A DNA stretch of 64,000 nucleotides from Noviherbaspirillum sp. L7-7A (lineage in GTDB: Bacteria > Pseudomonadota > Gammaproteobacteria > Burkholderiales > Burkholderiaceae_D). Position 1 is the first letter of the stretch. Every line of letters begins with the position of its first letter. The stretch lies in contig NZ_JAHQRJ010000003.1 in NCBI RefSeq assembly GCF_019052805.1, positions 434,001 through 498,000 on the forward strand. The letters are read 5' to 3'. The translations under genes and the position numbers were made by a program. The notes under the pieces were generated by a model that worked only from the letters and a program-made list of their open reading frames with translations, had not been told where the DNA came from and did not search any database. Of the stretch, positions 16,700 to 25,300 are shown one piece after another.

Positions 16700-17524
16700 G
16701 TGACCAAGAAGCTGCCGCAGCAATCCGAAGAGCGCCGCCGCCGGGTGCAATCCGCCGAAGTGGGCATGGGCATACTGAAGGCCCTGTGCCGCCTGGGCGG
16801 CGCAGCCAGCCTGACAGCCGTGGCTGCCGAAGTGCAGGAAAGCACGGCCAAGGTGCACCGCTACATGGCCAGCCTGATCCAGGAAGGCATGGTGGCGCAG
16901 AACCCGGCCACCCAGCATTACTACCTCGGGCAGCAGGCCATTGCAATCGGCCTGGCCGCATTGCGCCAGTGCGACCCGATCCGCCTCGGCGAACCGGCGC
17001 TGGTGCGGCTGCGCGAGCAGTTGCAGGTAACTTGCTTTCTGGCCGTGATGGGCAACCAGGGCCCGACCATACTGCGCTTCGAGGAACCCGGCCTGCCCAT
17101 CACCATCAATGTGCGCGCCGGCTCGGTGATGCCACTGCTCTGGTCAGCCACCGGTCAGGTCTTCCTGAGCTATCTCGACGATGCCGCCGTCAGCAGCCAG
17201 GCAGAACATGAACTGGCCGCCGCCGGCAAGGCCCAGCGCGCGCTGTTGACCGGCAGGAATCCAATCGACGCCTTGCGCCGCCGGGTAAGGCGCCAGGGCT
17301 GCGCCACCATTTGCGGCACCCTGCTGCCCGGCATCAGCGCCGTGGCCGCGCCCGTGTTTGACTACAACGGGCATCTGTGCGCGGTGCTGACCGCACTGGG
17401 TGCCTCGGGTGGCTTTGACATCACGCCCGAAGGCGGCATCGTCGCCGAGGTGATGCGCGAGGCGGCCAGCATCAGCGCCGTGATGGGCTACACCGGCGCC
17501 GGGGCGGCCGCCGCAAACGCCTGA
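16700..17524 (+). CDS. IclR-family transcriptional regulator
   Basis: Regulator of 274 residues with a winged HTH (about 17-80, ASLTAVAAEVQESTAKVHRY pattern) and the IclR effector domain (about 95-265). The GSVMPLLWSATGQVFLSYL segment matches the usual GsxlPLhatAsGkafLA core. The GTG at 16700 is the only start close to the domain. It is divergent from a Bug gene and followed in the same direction, after 153 bases, by the CYP116B-type P450 gene. Near-identical operators sit on both sides of it, so it probably controls itself, the Bug gene and the P450, with a carboxylic or aromatic effector. Confidence 0.92.
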   Translation: MTKKLPQQSEERRRRVQSAEVGMGILKALCRLGGAASLTAVAAEVQESTAKVHRYMASLIQEGMVAQNPATQHYYLGQQAIAIGLAALRQCDPIRLGEPALVRLREQLQVTCFLAVMGNQGPTILRFEEPGLPITINVRAGSVMPLLWSATGQVFLSYLDDAAVSSQAEHELAAAGKAQRALLTGRNPIDALRRRVRRQGCATICGTLLPGISAVAAPVFDYNGHLCAVLTALGASGGFDITPEGGIVAEVMREAASISAVMGYTGAGAAAANA

Positions 17525-17541
17525 CTGCAACGCTCGGCGCG

Positions 17542-17572
17542 ATATTACGCAAAGCGTAGTATGATTACGCAG
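17542..17572 (-). promoter_or_regulatory. IclR-locus operator, copy B (upstream of the P450 gene)
   Basis: It contains the palindrome TACGC-AAA-GCGTA (17546-17558), a 7-base gap and a further half-site ATTACGCA (17564-17571). It is the inverted counterpart of copy A (26 of 31 bases identical). It ends about 105 bases upstream of the P450 start, a position suited to activation or repression of that gene. Confidence 0.75.
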
Positions 17573-17677
17573 AACGGTCCGGCAGGATGGCAGCATCCGA
17601 GACGCCGCCGGACCGGCAGCCCCAGCGCCGGCGTCCAGCCAGGCCGGGTTTAAGCCATGCATCATGCGGAGCGACTC

Positions 17678-20026
17678 ATGCACACCCCTTCCTCTCCCGC
17701 CGGCGCGGCCGGCTGCCCGATCGACCACCAGGCGCTATCACCTCCCCGCTCGCCGACCGGCTGCCCGGTCAGCCAGCAGGCAGCGCAGTTCGACCCCTTC
17801 GACGATGCCTATCAGCAGGACCCGCCTGAGTACCTGCGCTGGGCGCGCCAGCAGGAGCCGGTGTTCTACAGCCCGAAGCTAGGCTATTGGGTGGTCAGCC
17901 GCTATGACGACATCAAGGCGGTGTTTCGCGACAACATCACCTTCAGCCCTTCCATTGCGCTGGAAAAGATCACGCCCACCGGCGACGAAGCTAATGCGGT
18001 GCTGGCGTCCTACAACTATGCAATGAACCGCACCCTGGTCAACGAGGACGAGCCGGCCCACATGGCGCGGCGCCGGGTGCTGATGGAGCCGTTCACGCCG
18101 GAAGCGCTGAAGCACCATGAGCCGCTGGTGCGGCGCCTGGCGCGGGAATACGTGGACCGCTTCATAGATGACGGCCGCGCCGACCTGGTCGACCAGATGC
18201 TGTGGGAAGTGCCGCTGACCATTGCGCTGCATTTTCTCGGCGTGCCGGAGGAAGACATGGACCTGCTGCGCAAGTACTCGATTGCCCATACGGTCAACAC
18301 CTGGGGCCGGCCCAGGCCGGAGGAACAGGTGGCAGTGGCCCATGCGGTGGGCAACTTCTGGCAGCTGGCCGGCCAGATCCTGGAAAAGATGCGGCGCGAC
18401 CCGTCCGGTCCCGGCTGGATGAAATACGGCATCCGCATGCAGGCCGACTACCCTGACGTGGTCACCGATTCGTATCTGCATTCGATGATGATGGCCGGCA
18501 TCGTGGCCGCCCATGAGACCACCGCGAATGCCACCGCGAATGCGGTCAAGCTGCTGCTGCAGCATCCCGGCGCATGGCACGAGCTGTGCCAGGACCCGAG
18601 CCTAATTCCCAACGCGGTGGAGGAATGCCTGCGCCACAACGGGTCGGTGGCCGCATGGCGCCGGCTTGCCACGAAGGCAGCGCGCATTGGCGAAGTCGAT
18701 ATCCCAGCAGGCGCGAAGCTGCTGATCGTGATGTCGTCGGCCAACCATGACGAACGCCACTTCACCGACGCCGACATGGTCGACATCCGCCGCGACAATG
18801 CAAGCGACCACCTGACCTTCGGCTATGGCGCCCACCAGTGCATGGGCAAGAACCTGGCGCGCATGGAGCTGCAGATCTTCCTGGAGGAACTCACCAAGCG
18901 CCTGCCGCACATGCGCCTGGCCGAGCAGCGGTTTTCCTATGTGCCTAACACCTCGTTTCGCGGGCCGGAGCATTTGTGGGTGGAATGGGACCCGCAGGCC
19001 AATCCGGAGCGGCAGGATCCGGCGCTGCTGCAGGCGACTTCGCCGGTGCGCATCGGCGAGACGTCGCACCATGTGCTGGGTCGCACCGTCCGCGTGGAAA
19101 GCGTAACCATGGTGGCGCAGGACATCGCCAGGCTGCGCCTGGCAGCGCTCGACGGCCGGGCCATGCCGCGCTGGACGCCGGGCTCGCATATCGACATTGA
19201 GTGCGGCGCGCCGGAATTGTCGCGCCAGTATTCGCTGTGCGGCGATCCGGCCGATGGCAACGCCCTGGAAATCGCGGTGCTGCGCGACCCGGAAAGCCGT
19301 GGCGGCTCGCGCTGGGTGCATGCGAATGTGCGGCCGGGCGACCTGCTCACGATCCGCGGCCCGCGTAACCATTTCCGCTTCGATGAAAGCGCCGGCAAGG
19401 TGATTTTCATCGCCGGTGGCATTGGCATTACGCCGATCCTGGTCATGGCCCGTCGCGCCAGGGAGCTGGGCATGGACTATGTGCTGCATTACGCCGGCAG
19501 GTCACGCGCCACCATGGCCTTCGTCAATGAACTGGCCGCGCTGCACGGCAAGCGCCTGCATCTGTACTGCAAGGACGAGGGCGCCCGGCTCGACTTGCCG
19601 GCGCTGCTGGACGTGCCGCAGCCAAACACCCAGGTCTATGCCTGCGGCCCGGTGCGCATGCTCGAAGCGCTGCAACAAGCTTGCGCCCGCTGGCCCGAGG
19701 ATGCACTGCGCATCGAGCATTTCCACGCCAGCACGAGCGCGCTCGACCCGGCTAAGGAGCATGCGTTCGAGGTGGAACTGAAGGATTCCGGTCTGACCCT
19801 GACCGTGGCGCCCGAACAGACCCTACTGACGGCGCTGCGCGCGGCCAACATCGACGTGCAGAGCGACTGCTGCGAAGGGCTTTGCGGTTCCTGCGAGGTA
19901 CGGGTGCTGTCGGGGGCGGTAGACCACCGGGATGTGGTGTTGACCCGCGCCGAGCGCGAGGCGAACAACAAGATGATGGCTTGCTGCAGTCGCGCAGTGG
20001 GCGGGAGGATTGTGCTGGAGCTGTAG
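17678..20026 (+). CDS. Self-sufficient cytochrome P450, CYP116B type (P450-FMN reductase-2Fe2S fusion)
   Basis: Protein of 782 residues that should hydroxylate or O-dealkylate a substrate with NAD(P)H and O2 without partner proteins. Heme domain about 30-430: I-helix AGIVAAHETT (273-282), ExxR motif EECLR (316-320) and heme loop FGYGAHQCMGKN with Cys388. The reductase about 450-685 is of the phthalate dioxygenase reductase type: RQYSLCGDP for FMN and FIAGGIGITPIL for NAD(P)H. The C-terminal plant-type ferredoxin has Cys731, Cys736, Cys739 and Cys769. The length matches the CYP116B family (~780). ATG at 17678 has GGAG upstream; an ATG at 17657 is an alternative. It follows the IclR gene and an IclR-type operator. 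The physiological substrate is unknown; methoxy- or alkoxy-aromatics are plausible from family knowledge. Confidence 0.95.
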   Translation: MHTPSSPAGAAGCPIDHQALSPPRSPTGCPVSQQAAQFDPFDDAYQQDPPEYLRWARQQEPVFYSPKLGYWVVSRYDDIKAVFRDNITFSPSIALEKITPTGDEANAVLASYNYAMNRTLVNEDEPAHMARRRVLMEPFTPEALKHHEPLVRRLAREYVDRFIDDGRADLVDQMLWEVPLTIALHFLGVPEEDMDLLRKYSIAHTVNTWGRPRPEEQVAVAHAVGNFWQLAGQILEKMRRDPSGPGWMKYGIRMQADYPDVVTDSYLHSMMMAGIVAAHETTANATANAVKLLLQHPGAWHELCQDPSLIPNAVEECLRHNGSVAAWRRLATKAARIGEVDIPAGAKLLIVMSSANHDERHFTDADMVDIRRDNASDHLTFGYGAHQCMGKNLARMELQIFLEELTKRLPHMRLAEQRFSYVPNTSFRGPEHLWVEWDPQANPERQDPALLQATSPVRIGETSHHVLGRTVRVESVTMVAQDIARLRLAALDGRAMPRWTPGSHIDIECGAPELSRQYSLCGDPADGNALEIAVLRDPESRGGSRWVHANVRPGDLLTIRGPRNHFRFDESAGKVIFIAGGIGITPILVMARRARELGMDYVLHYAGRSRATMAFVNELAALHGKRLHLYCKDEGARLDLPALLDVPQPNTQVYACGPVRMLEALQQACARWPEDALRIEHFHASTSALDPAKEHAFEVELKDSGLTLTVAPEQTLLTALRAANIDVQSDCCEGLCGSCEVRVLSGAVDHRDVVLTRAEREANNKMMACCSRAVGGRIVLEL

Positions 20027-20060
20027 CAAAGCGACTGCCTGCCAGGCGGCCGCTAACAAA

Positions 20061-20097
20061 CGTACCCCGGATGAAACATAGCTTCACTCGGGGTACG
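20061..20097 (+). terminator. Long hairpin after the P450 gene
   Basis: Two 15-base arms (beginning CGTACCCCG at 20061 and ending CGGGGTACG at 20097) pair with two mismatches around a 7-base loop. The hairpin starts 35 bases after the P450 stop, between convergent genes. It has no clear T tract, so it is either a weak or Rho-assisted terminator, an mRNA 3' end stabiliser, or a dispersed palindrome. Confidence 0.5.
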
Positions 20098-20200
20098 CTA
20101 GCCACTAGCAGCAGGAATGCTCACAAAATCAAACCTATTTACAGTAAAGATTCCCGTTTAGCCATCATTGGTGTTTGCCAGGGCACAAGTTTTGTCGCAA

Positions 20201-21160
20201 TCAATCCAGCGTGATATTCGCCTTCTTGATCACATCTCCCCAGTAATCCAGCTCCTTCTTCACTAGGCTGCCCAGCGCTTGCGGCGGCATGTACCGCACC
20301 TCCACGCCCTGGGTGGCAGCGCGGGCCTTCGTCTCGGGCTGCTCCAGCGCCAGCTTGACGTCCTGGGTCAGCTTGTCGACCGCGGGCTGCGGCGTGCCAG
20401 CCGGCGCGAACAGTGCTACCCAGGCTTCCAGCTCGAAGCCCGGCACGCCCGCTTCCGCGGTGGTGGGCACATTCGGCAGGCCAGGATGGCGCGACTTGCC
20501 GGCCACGGCCAGGGCCTTGAGCTTGCCCGACTGGATATGTTGGATCACTGAAGGCGGCGTGGTGATGAACATCTGCACCTGGCCGGCGAGCACGTCCTGG
20601 ATCGCCTGGCCCGAACCCTTGTACGGCACGTGCGTAATCACGGTGCCGGTCTGCTGCTTGAAGAGTTCGGTGCCCAGGTGTGACAGCGAGCCGTTGCCCT
20701 GCGACGCATAATTGACCTTGCCCGGGTTCTTCTTCAGGTAATCCACCAATTCCTTCAGACTGTTGACCGGCAGCGAGGGATGCACGGTGATCACGTTGGT
20801 TGCCACCGTGATCAGGCCTACCGGTGTGAAGTCCTTCGGCGCCCAGGGCAGGTCTTTCATCAGCCAGGGATTGCCGGTGTGGTAGGCGGAATAGGAAGCT
20901 AGCAAAGTGTAGCCGTCCGGCTTGGCGCGCCCCACGGCCTGGTAGGCGATGTTGCCGCTGCCGCCCGGACGGTTGTCTATCACCACGGATTGCTTGATGA
21001 CTTTCGCCAGCGGATCGCCGACCAGGCGCGCGGAGGTGTCAACCAGCCCGCCGGGCGGGTTGGGCACCACGATGGTAATGCTCCGGGCCGGGAAGTCCTG
21101 GGCATAAGCGGCTGCGGCGGTGGCAGCCAACAGGGTAGCGCCGGCAAGTTTGCGTAACAT
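20201..21160 (-). CDS. Bug-family (TctC-type) periplasmic solute receptor
   Basis: Orphan receptor of 319 residues with signal peptide (MLRKLAGATLLAATAAAAYA). Mature start QDFPARSITIVVPNPPGGLV and the motifs KQSVVIDNRPGGSGN and HVPYKGSGQAIQDV are Bug signatures. ATG at 21160 has GAGGAGACAA upstream; the frame reaches 21175. It converges on the P450 gene. Upstream lies the wreckage of a CaiB-type CoA-transferase, so it may be the surviving member of a decayed CoA-transferase/Bug cassette like the intact one at 2601-6731. Confidence 0.92.
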   Translation of the reverse strand: MLRKLAGATLLAATAAAAYAQDFPARSITIVVPNPPGGLVDTSARLVGDPLAKVIKQSVVIDNRPGGSGNIAYQAVGRAKPDGYTLLASYSAYHTGNPWLMKDLPWAPKDFTPVGLITVATNVITVHPSLPVNSLKELVDYLKKNPGKVNYASQGNGSLSHLGTELFKQQTGTVITHVPYKGSGQAIQDVLAGQVQMFITTPPSVIQHIQSGKLKALAVAGKSRHPGLPNVPTTAEAGVPGFELEAWVALFAPAGTPQPAVDKLTQDVKLALEQPETKARAATQGVEVRYMPPQALGSLVKKELDYWGDVIKKANITLD

Positions 21161-21402
21161 GGTTTGTCTCCTCATTCTTCGGTCACAGGGAAAGTCATGG
21201 CATTGCTGCCCTGGTTTGCCGGGCGCACGGCAGCGTCAGGCTGGATCTATCTGGCAGGCCGGATCATATAATTCTTTTGGCACATTCGCTCATGCCGGAC
21301 CTGCGTCATTGGCGAAAGTCGGCTTAGTGAGCTATGCCTTTGGACGGCAGTGTGGCGGGCGGCACACTCCATGTCATTCTTTCAGCATCGGGCGTGGACA
21401 TG

Positions 21403-21480
21403 GACAAACAGATTGCTGACGGTCTCAGGGTACTCGAGCTGGGCCAATGGAGTGTTGGCCCCTGCGCGACCAAGACCCGG
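21403..21480 (+). pseudogene. CaiB/BaiF CoA-transferase N-terminal fragment
   Basis: An ATG-initiated stretch (21403) reads MDKQIADGLRVLELGQWSVGP, closely matching the opening of CaiB-family proteins (GxRVLELGQ...aGP). Homology ends abruptly near 21475, where the DNA switches to CaiB sequence running on the other strand. It is a broken fragment adjoining an inversion or recombination point. Confidence 0.6.
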
Positions 21481-21706
21481 ACAGGGCGCCGTCGGCCGGC
21501 TTGCGGATGGCGTCGAATGCCGGGTATTGCGGCAGTAGGCTTTCGCTGAGGTTGACGCCCGACTCATACAGCGCCACGTCGATCATCTGCCGCTGCCGCC
21601 GCGACAGCATGCGTCATTTGCGCAGCGGACCGCCGTCGCCCGGTGCTTTCCCCTTGATGAGCTCGGCGCCAACATGGCCAGGGTCTTCTGCTGGGCTCGC
21701 GCGACA
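21470..21706 (-). pseudogene. CaiB/BaiF CoA-transferase remnant, frameshifted and internally deleted
   Basis: On the minus strand, reading down from about 21700, one frame gives AQQKTLAML, then a shifted frame gives VGAELIKGKAPGDGGPLRK and a stop. A few bases later another frame gives RQMIDVALYESGVNLSESLL and QYPAFDAIRKPADGAL. These are the N-terminal ADlGAevIKvE...GDPLR block and the mid-protein vDvaLyEsv...eslLpeyda block of CaiB proteins, normally separated by over 100 residues. So the gene has a frameshift, a large internal deletion and a truncated end. Confidence 0.65.
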
Positions 21707-21948
21707 TAGAATTCCTATCGCTGCTGTTGCGGTTGCTCGCCAAAAAGCAGAAAAAGGGAGCGGCCAGCGTGCTGAACGAAGGAAAGTGAACCCCGGTAGC
21801 TCTGGCAATCTCCTGTCGCAAAGGGTTTGCTGAAGTCGTTCGTTCCCTGCCCGTGTCTAGCCAGCGCAAAGAACGGCATTGGGAAACTGTCATCGGACTG
21901 ATGGTCGATGATTTCAGGCGTGGCAGAAGAGGCAGGTTGCCCTGCCGT

Positions 21949-23358
21949 TCACCCCAGTCTCGCCACTTCCTCCAGTGGCTTGCGTTCCGCGTGCACCGCA
22001 TGCCGCTGCGCCAGCAGGCCGGCCAGGATGGCCAGCGCCGCGCCCAGCCCATAGCCAGCCGCCACCGAAGCGCGGTCGCCGCTGTCGATTAGCCAGCCAA
22101 ACAGCACTGGCGCGATGAAGCCGCCGGTGCCGGTGCCGATCGCATAAAAGATCGATATGGCCAGCGCCCGCATCTCCAACGGGAAGACCTCGCTGGCGGT
22201 GAGATAGGCGGAACTGGCGGCGGCGGAAGCGATGAAGAACACGGCGCTCCAGCAAATTGCCAGGCCAGTCGCGCTCAGCCAGTCAGAAAGAAAGGCCCAG
22301 CCTATCAGCGCCAGCCCTATGCCGCTCGCGAGGTAGGTCAGCGAGATCATGCGGCGCCGGCCCAGGCTGTCGAACAGCGGGCCAAGCAAGAACGGACCGA
22401 GCACGTTGCCCAGTGCGAAGGGAAAGATGTAGAGCGCCACCCGGTTGTCCGGCACTTGGAAGAAGCGGGTCAGTACCAGCGCATAGGTAAAGAAGATGGC
22501 GTTGTAGACAAAGGCCTGCGCCACCATCATCGACAGCACCACCAAGCTGCGCATGCGGTAGTCTATCAGCAACAGCGAAAAGACTTCGCGCAACGGCGGC
22601 GTGCCACGACCGCTGGCATGCAGGCCGGGCGCGGCTGGCAGCAGCACGCCGTGCTGGCGTTCCACCTGCGCTTCAATATCGTCGATAATGCGCTGCGCTT
22701 CCTCCGCCCGGCCATGCATTAAGAGCCAGCGCGGGCTTTCCGGAACATGGCGCCGGACCAACACAATGGCCAGCGCCAGCACTGCGCCAAGCACGAAGCA
22801 GGCGCGCCAGCCCAACGCCGGCCCGAGTACGCGCGCGTCAAGCAACACCAGACTCAGTGCGGCACCCATTGCGGCGCCGATCCAGAAGCTGCCGTTGATG
22901 AACAGCGCCACCCGGCCGCGCACCCGCGCCGGGATCAGTTCGTCGATCGCGGAATTGATGGCGGCATACTCGCCGCCTATGCCCAGGCCGGTGACGAAGC
23001 GGCAGACAGAAAGGAATAGGAAACTGGTGGAAAACGCGGTGGCCAGCGTGGCCAGCATGTAGACCGCGAGCGTGATCATGAACAGCTTCTTGCGGCCCAG
23101 CCTGTCGGTCAGCCGGCCGAAGACCAGTGCGCCTAGCACGGCGCCGGCGATATAGATGGAGCCGGTCCAGCCGACCTGCGCCGCGCTGAGCGCCAGCGTG
23201 TCAGGCCGTTCCAGCACGCTGCCGATCGAGCCGATCAGGGTGACTTCGAGACCATCGAGCACCCAGGCAATGCCCAGCGCCATCACCACGCGCCAGTGCC
23301 AGCCGGACCAGGGTAGCCGGTCCAGCCGGCCCGGAATATCGCTGGCGACGGATGACAT
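21949..23358 (-). CDS. MFS transporter of the sugar/aromatic-acid porter type
   Basis: Twelve-helix major facilitator of 469 residues. Motifs include DGLEVTLIGSIG in helix 1, the loop GRLTDRLGRKKLF after helix 2, RFVTGLGIGGEYAAINSAI in helix 4, the RGR loop and PESPRWLLMHGR after helix 6, all typical of the metabolite:proton symporter (NiaP-like) branch. The start ATG at 23358 matches the family N-terminus (IPGRLDRLPWSGWHWRV). A terminator-like hairpin lies only about 14 bases upstream of the start. The substrate is probably an organic or aromatic acid, unassigned. Confidence 0.88.
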   Translation of the reverse strand: MSSVASDIPGRLDRLPWSGWHWRVVMALGIAWVLDGLEVTLIGSIGSVLERPDTLALSAAQVGWTGSIYIAGAVLGALVFGRLTDRLGRKKLFMITLAVYMLATLATAFSTSFLFLSVCRFVTGLGIGGEYAAINSAIDELIPARVRGRVALFINGSFWIGAAMGAALSLVLLDARVLGPALGWRACFVLGAVLALAIVLVRRHVPESPRWLLMHGRAEEAQRIIDDIEAQVERQHGVLLPAAPGLHASGRGTPPLREVFSLLLIDYRMRSLVVLSMMVAQAFVYNAIFFTYALVLTRFFQVPDNRVALYIFPFALGNVLGPFLLGPLFDSLGRRRMISLTYLASGIGLALIGWAFLSDWLSATGLAICWSAVFFIASAAASSAYLTASEVFPLEMRALAISIFYAIGTGTGGFIAPVLFGWLIDSGDRASVAAGYGLGAALAILAGLLAQRHAVHAERKPLEEVARLG

Positions 23359-23370
23359 CGTGATGCGGTA

Positions 23371-23395
23371 AAGAAAAAGGCCGCCCGCGGCGGCC
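23371..23395 (-). terminator. Rho-independent terminator after the BON lipoprotein gene
   Basis: On the minus strand GGCCGCC-GCG-GGCGGCC is followed by TTTTTCTT. It starts 10 bases after the BON gene stop and ends 13 bases before the MFS start codon, so the MFS gene must rely on readthrough or on a promoter inside the BON gene or hairpin region. Confidence 0.75.
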
Positions 23396-23404
23396 CATTG
23401 GCAA

Positions 23405-23734
23405 TTAGCCGGTGATGATCATCTGGTTGTCGATCGACTTTACGCCCGGCACTGCCTTGACCAGCGCCTCGGCCTTGCGGCGCAGCGCCAGCGACTTGAT
23501 GTCTCCCTTGAGCTTGACCACGCCGTCGGTGGTGCTGACGTCGATCTTGAAGGCGTTCAGTTCCGGGTCTGCCTGCAAGGCGCCCTTGGCGCGCGCAGTG
23601 ATGGCGCTGTCGTCCATCGCCTGGCCGGCGCCCTGTTGCGAAGCCTTGCTGGTGTCAGCTGTGCCCTTCATTCCGGCGCATCCAGTGGCGATCAGGGCGG
23701 CGGCGATAACGGCGATGAGGCGGGGGGTCTGCAT
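23405..23734 (-). CDS. BON-domain lipoprotein
   Basis: Small exported lipoprotein of 109 residues. Signal peptide with lipobox LIATGC (Cys near residue 20), then one BON domain (about 45-108; pattern ITARAKGALQADPELNAFKIDV, VVKLKGDIKSL and a VPGVKSIDNQMII end). BON domains occur in envelope stress proteins such as OsmY and DolP and bind membranes or phospholipids. ATG at 23734 has AAGGAG six bases upstream; the frame is open to 23842. It is divergent from the cardiolipin synthase gene, which fits a membrane-related role. Confidence 0.85.
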   Translation of the reverse strand: MQTPRLIAVIAAALIATGCAGMKGTADTSKASQQGAGQAMDDSAITARAKGALQADPELNAFKIDVSTTDGVVKLKGDIKSLALRRKAEALVKAVPGVKSIDNQMIITG

Positions 23735-24067
23735 GTGTTGCTCCTTATTGATATGTATAGGCAGGAAGATGTTGCCGCGCGCTGCGATGCGGCGTCCGGC
23801 ACGTCCCGGCCAGAGTCTACTGCCTAAGCCGCGCCTCTTCAACCTTCAGAGCCCTGCATATGCGGTATTTCATGCGCGGCGCCCGGATCACGGGCTTTTA
23901 TGCGGCGGTGAAAGGCAGCGCCCCGAATCTGCTCATCTGCGGCTTTGTTGATTAAATGCACGGCTTTATTTATGGTTTTCATGCACATTGGATGCCAACC
24001 CGTGCAGGCCGCATGCAGCCTGTCGCTGCGCCCTCATCGCCAACCATCTCAACGAAAGCACTGCCCT
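23735..24067. other. Intergenic spacer between the BON gene and clsB
   Basis: Divergent promoter region of 333 bases. An open frame in line with clsB runs back to 23945, but its product there does not resemble ClsB. No palindrome or RNA structure stood out. Confidence 0.5.
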
Positions 24068-25300
24068 GTGAAAGAAAACTGGATACGCGGAAACCGATTC
24101 ACGCTGCTGGAAAACGGCGAGGCATTCTTTCCGCGTGTCTTTGAGGTGATTGCGAAGGCGCAACGCGAAGTGCTGATCGAAACCTTCATCCTGTTTGAGG
24201 ACAAGGTCGGGCGCGAGCTGCATGCAACGCTGCTGGCTGCGGCCCGGCGCGGGGTCCGGGTCGAGCTCACCATCGATGACTGGGGCTCGCCGGATCTGTC
24301 GGATGGCTTCATCAGTGCGCTGATCGAGGCTGGCGTGATCTTCCATGTCTTCCAGCCTGCACCCAAGCTGTTTCGCCGCTTCCACGTGTTTCGCCGCATG
24401 CACCGCAAGCTGGTGGTGGTGGATGGCGTCCGTGCCTTTGTCGGCGGCATCAATTACTCGGCCGACCACCTGGCCGATTTCGGCCCCGAGGCCAAGCAGG
24501 ACTATGCGGTGGAAGTCGAAGGCCCGATCGTGGCCCATATCCACAGCTTTGCGCTGGCGGCGGTGGCGGGCGAAACGCCGAAGCGCCGCTGGTTTCATCG
24601 CCGTCCGAAATGGCCGCCGCTTGCTTCCCTGGCGCCGGCTGGCGATGCCCGCGCACTGTTTGTTTGGCGTGACAACCAGGAGCACAAGAATGACATCGAG
24701 CGCCAGTACCGCCTGGCGTTCCGGCTTGCGCGGGAACGCATCATCGTGGCCAACGCCTATTTCTTCCCCGGCTATCGCTTCCTGCGCGAATTGCGCAAGG
24801 CGGCGCGGCGCGGCGTGAAGGTCACGCTGATCCTGCAGGGCAATCCGGACATGGCCATCGTCAAGACCGCCGCTTCCATGCTGTATCACCACCTGCTCGG
24901 TTCGGGCGTGGAAATCTACGAGTACTGCAAGCGCCCGCTGCATGGCAAGGTGGCGCTGGTGGACGACACCTGGGCCACGGTCGGCTCCAGCAACCTCGAC
25001 CCACTCAGCCTGTCACTAAACCTGGAGGCCAATGTAATGATTCACGACCGCGCCTTCAATGCGCAGCTCAGCGCGAGCCTGGAAAAGCTGATGCAGCACA
25101 GCTGCACCCGCATTGACATCAACGACTTGACAGATTCGGAGGCATGGCGGCCGATACGCACCTTCTTCCTGTTTCACCTGCTGCGGCGCTATCCTTCCTG
25201 GGCCGGCTTCCTGCCCGCCCACACGCCGCGCCTGGCATCGTTGCGCGCACCGGCCAGCCCTGACCATGCCGGCGATTTGAATCAGTCGGCGATGCAATGA
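24068..25300 (+). CDS. clsB: Cardiolipin synthase ClsB (phospholipase D family)
   Basis: Enzyme of 410 residues that forms cardiolipin by transphosphatidylation at the inner membrane. Two HKD motifs are visible: HRKLVVVDG (about 113-121) and HGKVALVDD (about 292-300), each followed by the usual GG/GS-N segment. The whole sequence follows Escherichia coli ClsB (ENWIRGNRFTLLENGE start, GSPDLSD, EAKQDYAVEVEGPIV). A GTG at 24068 fits the ClsB N-terminus; the frame opens earlier at 23945. Its stop overlaps the next gene by 4 bases, as in the ybhP-clsB-ybhN arrangement, here without ybhP. Confidence 0.92.
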   Translation: MKENWIRGNRFTLLENGEAFFPRVFEVIAKAQREVLIETFILFEDKVGRELHATLLAAARRGVRVELTIDDWGSPDLSDGFISALIEAGVIFHVFQPAPKLFRRFHVFRRMHRKLVVVDGVRAFVGGINYSADHLADFGPEAKQDYAVEVEGPIVAHIHSFALAAVAGETPKRRWFHRRPKWPPLASLAPAGDARALFVWRDNQEHKNDIERQYRLAFRLARERIIVANAYFFPGYRFLRELRKAARRGVKVTLILQGNPDMAIVKTAASMLYHHLLGSGVEIYEYCKRPLHGKVALVDDTWATVGSSNLDPLSLSLNLEANVMIHDRAFNAQLSASLEKLMQHSCTRIDINDLTDSEAWRPIRTFFLFHLLRRYPSWAGFLPAHTPRLASLRAPASPDHAGDLNQSAMQ

